Shown here in pieces: positions 62,687 to 64,000 of a DNA stretch of 64,000 bases. Source of the DNA: Pseudofrankia sp. DC12 (GTDB lineage Bacteria; Actinomycetota; Actinomycetes; Frankiales; Frankiaceae); the NCBI RefSeq assembly GCF_000966285.1, contig NZ_KQ031391.1:2515208-2579207 (forward strand), given 5' to 3'. How positions within the stretch are numbered: position 1 is the stretch's first letter; each line of letters begins with the position of its first letter. The translations under genes and the position numbers were made by a program. Below the pieces are notes generated by a model, which was not told where the DNA came from, searched no databases, and was given only the letters and a program-made list of their open reading frames with translations.

Positions 62687-64000
62687 GTGACGGGCCGATC
62701 TACCGGCTGCCGCCGCAGCGGGCCGGGACTGGGTTCTACGGGCTGACCGTCGCCCAACTGGCCCTGGCTGGTTCCGGGGTGACACTGCTGGCAGTCGCGG
62801 CCTTGACCGTTCGCGGGCAGGCCGGGCTGCTCCTCGGTGCTACCGGCATGGTCGGGTCGGTGCTGCTCGCGGTCGTCCGCATCGACGGCGAGCCACTGCA
62901 CCAGCTGCTGCCGCTGTTGGCCCGCTACGCCCTCACCCACTGCCGGCCGCGCAGGCCCACCCGTTCGGACCGGCCGCCGGCCAGCCCGCACGGACGGGCG
63001 TGCCGCCAAAGACACCGCCCGTCGTTGGCAACGTCGCCGGCGGCGGGCGGCACCGGCTGGCCGCAGGACGGTCGGCTGGCGGGTGTGGACCTGCGTGACG
63101 TCGAACTGCTCGACGGGCCGCGCGGACTGCTACCCACGAGCGGCGACGGTCCGCCGGTGGTGATCCGCCACCGGGCTGGGGGCGCGGTCACGGTCGTCCT
63201 CGAGGTTCGGGGCGGCCCGTTCACGCTCCTGGACGCCGGCGACCAACACCGGGCGCTGGCGGCCTGGTCCCGGGTGCTGGCCCAGACCGCCCGCACCCCG
63301 GGCGTCGTCGCGTTCGGCTGGACCCTGCACACCCAGGAGACCCACCCCAACAGGCTGCAGCCCACCAGACCCGTGACGCACCCGCGGGGCGCCGAGCCCA
63401 GGGCCAGATCGGCACCGACCAGGGCGCGGGCCGACACGACCGGCAACCACCCGGCGGCACAACCCGCCGGCCGCCTTCCGCCGGCGGCCAGGCCCACGCG
63501 GACCCCGACCGATGCCGCACCCTCAGCCGGAGGCGCTGCGGCGGTCGCGTCCTATACCCGGCTGCTCGCCGCCACCCAGCTGCAGCAGCACGACCTCCGC
63601 CTCTGGATCACCATCGATCCACGCCGCGGTCAGCGTCGCGCCGGACACAGCGGCCGCCCCGAGCAGGTCGGCTTCGAGGCCGCGGCGTCACTCGCCGCCC
63701 GCGCCGCCGACGCCGGACTGACCATCCACGGCGCGCTGACCGCCGCCCAGCTCACCGCCGACCTCACCCGCCAGACCGACCCAGCTCCGTTCCGCCGACC
63801 CCAGAACCCGCGGGAACCGGTCGGCCTTGCCGCCCGCGCCGGCCTCCCCGGCGCCCTGACCACCGCCCCGGCCGCCGGTCACGACAGGCGACGCGTGCGC
63901 TGGGACGCGGTCCAGACGGGCGAGACCTGGCACCGCGTCTTCTCCGTCGCCACCTGGCCCACCGGGCCGCTGGCCCCCGGCTGGCTTGATCCGCTACTGC
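62683..64000 (+). CDS. SCO6880-family/PrgI-like type IV secretion protein (3' end off window)
   Basis: ATG at 62683 overlaps the TrbL stop; 439 codons are visible and the frame runs off the right edge. Two transmembrane helices near the N-terminus (LAGSGVTLLAVAALTV, GLLLGATGMVGSVLLAVV) and then a large soluble part: GAVTVVLEVRGGPFTLLDAG, QQHDLRLWITIDPRRG, AARAADAGLTIHGALTAAQL. This is the layout of SCO6880-like proteins, which follow TrbL and precede the VirB4-like ATPase in actinobacterial elements. An Arg/Pro-rich segment (about 225-285) interrupts the soluble part. A VirB4 gene is expected next, outside the window. Confidence 0.85.
   Translation, partial: MSDGPIYRLPPQRAGTGFYGLTVAQLALAGSGVTLLAVAALTVRGQAGLLLGATGMVGSVLLAVVRIDGEPLHQLLPLLARYALTHCRPRRPTRSDRPPASPHGRACRQRHRPSLATSPAAGGTGWPQDGRLAGVDLRDVELLDGPRGLLPTSGDGPPVVIRHRAGGAVTVVLEVRGGPFTLLDAGDQHRALAAWSRVLAQTARTPGVVAFGWTLHTQETHPNRLQPTRPVTHPRGAEPRARSAPTRARADTTGNHPAAQPAGRLPPAARPTRTPTDAAPSAGGAAAVASYTRLLAATQLQQHDLRLWITIDPRRGQRRAGHSGRPEQVGFEAAASLAARAADAGLTIHGALTAAQLTADLTRQTDPAPFRRPQNPREPVGLAARAGLPGALTTAPAAGHDRRRVRWDAVQTGETWHRVFSVATWPTGPLAPGWLDPLL

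Noticed and set aside
1-64000. CRISPR arrays, rRNA genes, tRNA genes
   Set aside because: I saw no regularly spaced direct repeats, no conserved rRNA blocks and no cloverleaf with a TPsiC-like arm; a covariance-model scan would be the decisive test.

Overview
The window is very GC-rich DNA from a filamentous actinomycete. GTG starts, GTGA/ATGA stop-start overlaps, DUF574 methyltransferases, XRE/TPR regulators and actinobacterial-type conjugation genes point to a Frankia-like or related genome. The genus is an inference; no rRNA or tRNA gene was seen. The stretch reads as mobile or accessory DNA: conjugation genes lie at both ends, a cargo region lies between them, and three separate transposable elements have each landed in a gene whose intact form can be rebuilt.

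Left arm (1-9059, all minus strand): a tightly coupled operon of a sigma/HTH-like regulator, a VirD4/TraG-type coupling ATPase, a 332-aa protein, a small excisionase-like HTH protein, two large paralogues (596 and 582 aa) and the start of a further paralogue that runs off the left edge. Right arm (51404-64000, all plus strand): a decayed second copy of the regulator's N-terminus, a third large paralogue (608 aa), a lone recombinase domain, a fourth large paralogue split by a TniA-like transposon, a nonsense-mutated NYN nuclease, and type IV secretion genes (pilin-like, small membrane, TrbL-like, SCO6880-like, the last cut by the window edge). The large paralogue family is not one I recognise and is linked to conjugation genes on both arms.

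Cargo, 9.4-16.5 kb: an XRE-like TPR regulator, then a Tn554-like element (tnpA-tnpB-tnpC) inserted in a 169-codon gene of unknown function. 16.5-26.3 kb: a compact minus-strand cluster of about twelve genes containing four SAM-dependent methyltransferases, an S-adenosylhomocysteine hydrolase-like protein, a GNAT enzyme, a stand-alone LanB C-terminal-domain protein (thiopeptide/lanthipeptide type), a P-loop kinase and regulatory proteins, divergent from a zinc-ribbon XRE/TPR regulator. It looks like an undescribed peptide or small-molecule modification cluster. 28.1-32.9 kb: alpha/beta hydrolase, MazG-like pyrophosphohydrolase, AlkZ-superfamily (HTH_42) protein, B12-binding radical SAM enzyme and a small P-loop kinase.

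33.5-35.0 kb: an IS701-family element with CTAG flanks splits a small gene. 35.7-51.3 kb is a defence island: an XRE regulator, a complete three-gene pPIWI-RE module (PD-(D/E)xK nuclease, DinG-like Fe-S helicase, PIWI/RNase H-fold protein) and, directly downstream, a complete type I restriction-modification operon hsdR-hsdS-hsdM.

The 42-kb cargo is bracketed by inverted copies of the same regulator 5' end (9059 minus, 51404 plus), which suggests it was captured or rearranged between duplicated conjugation-module segments.
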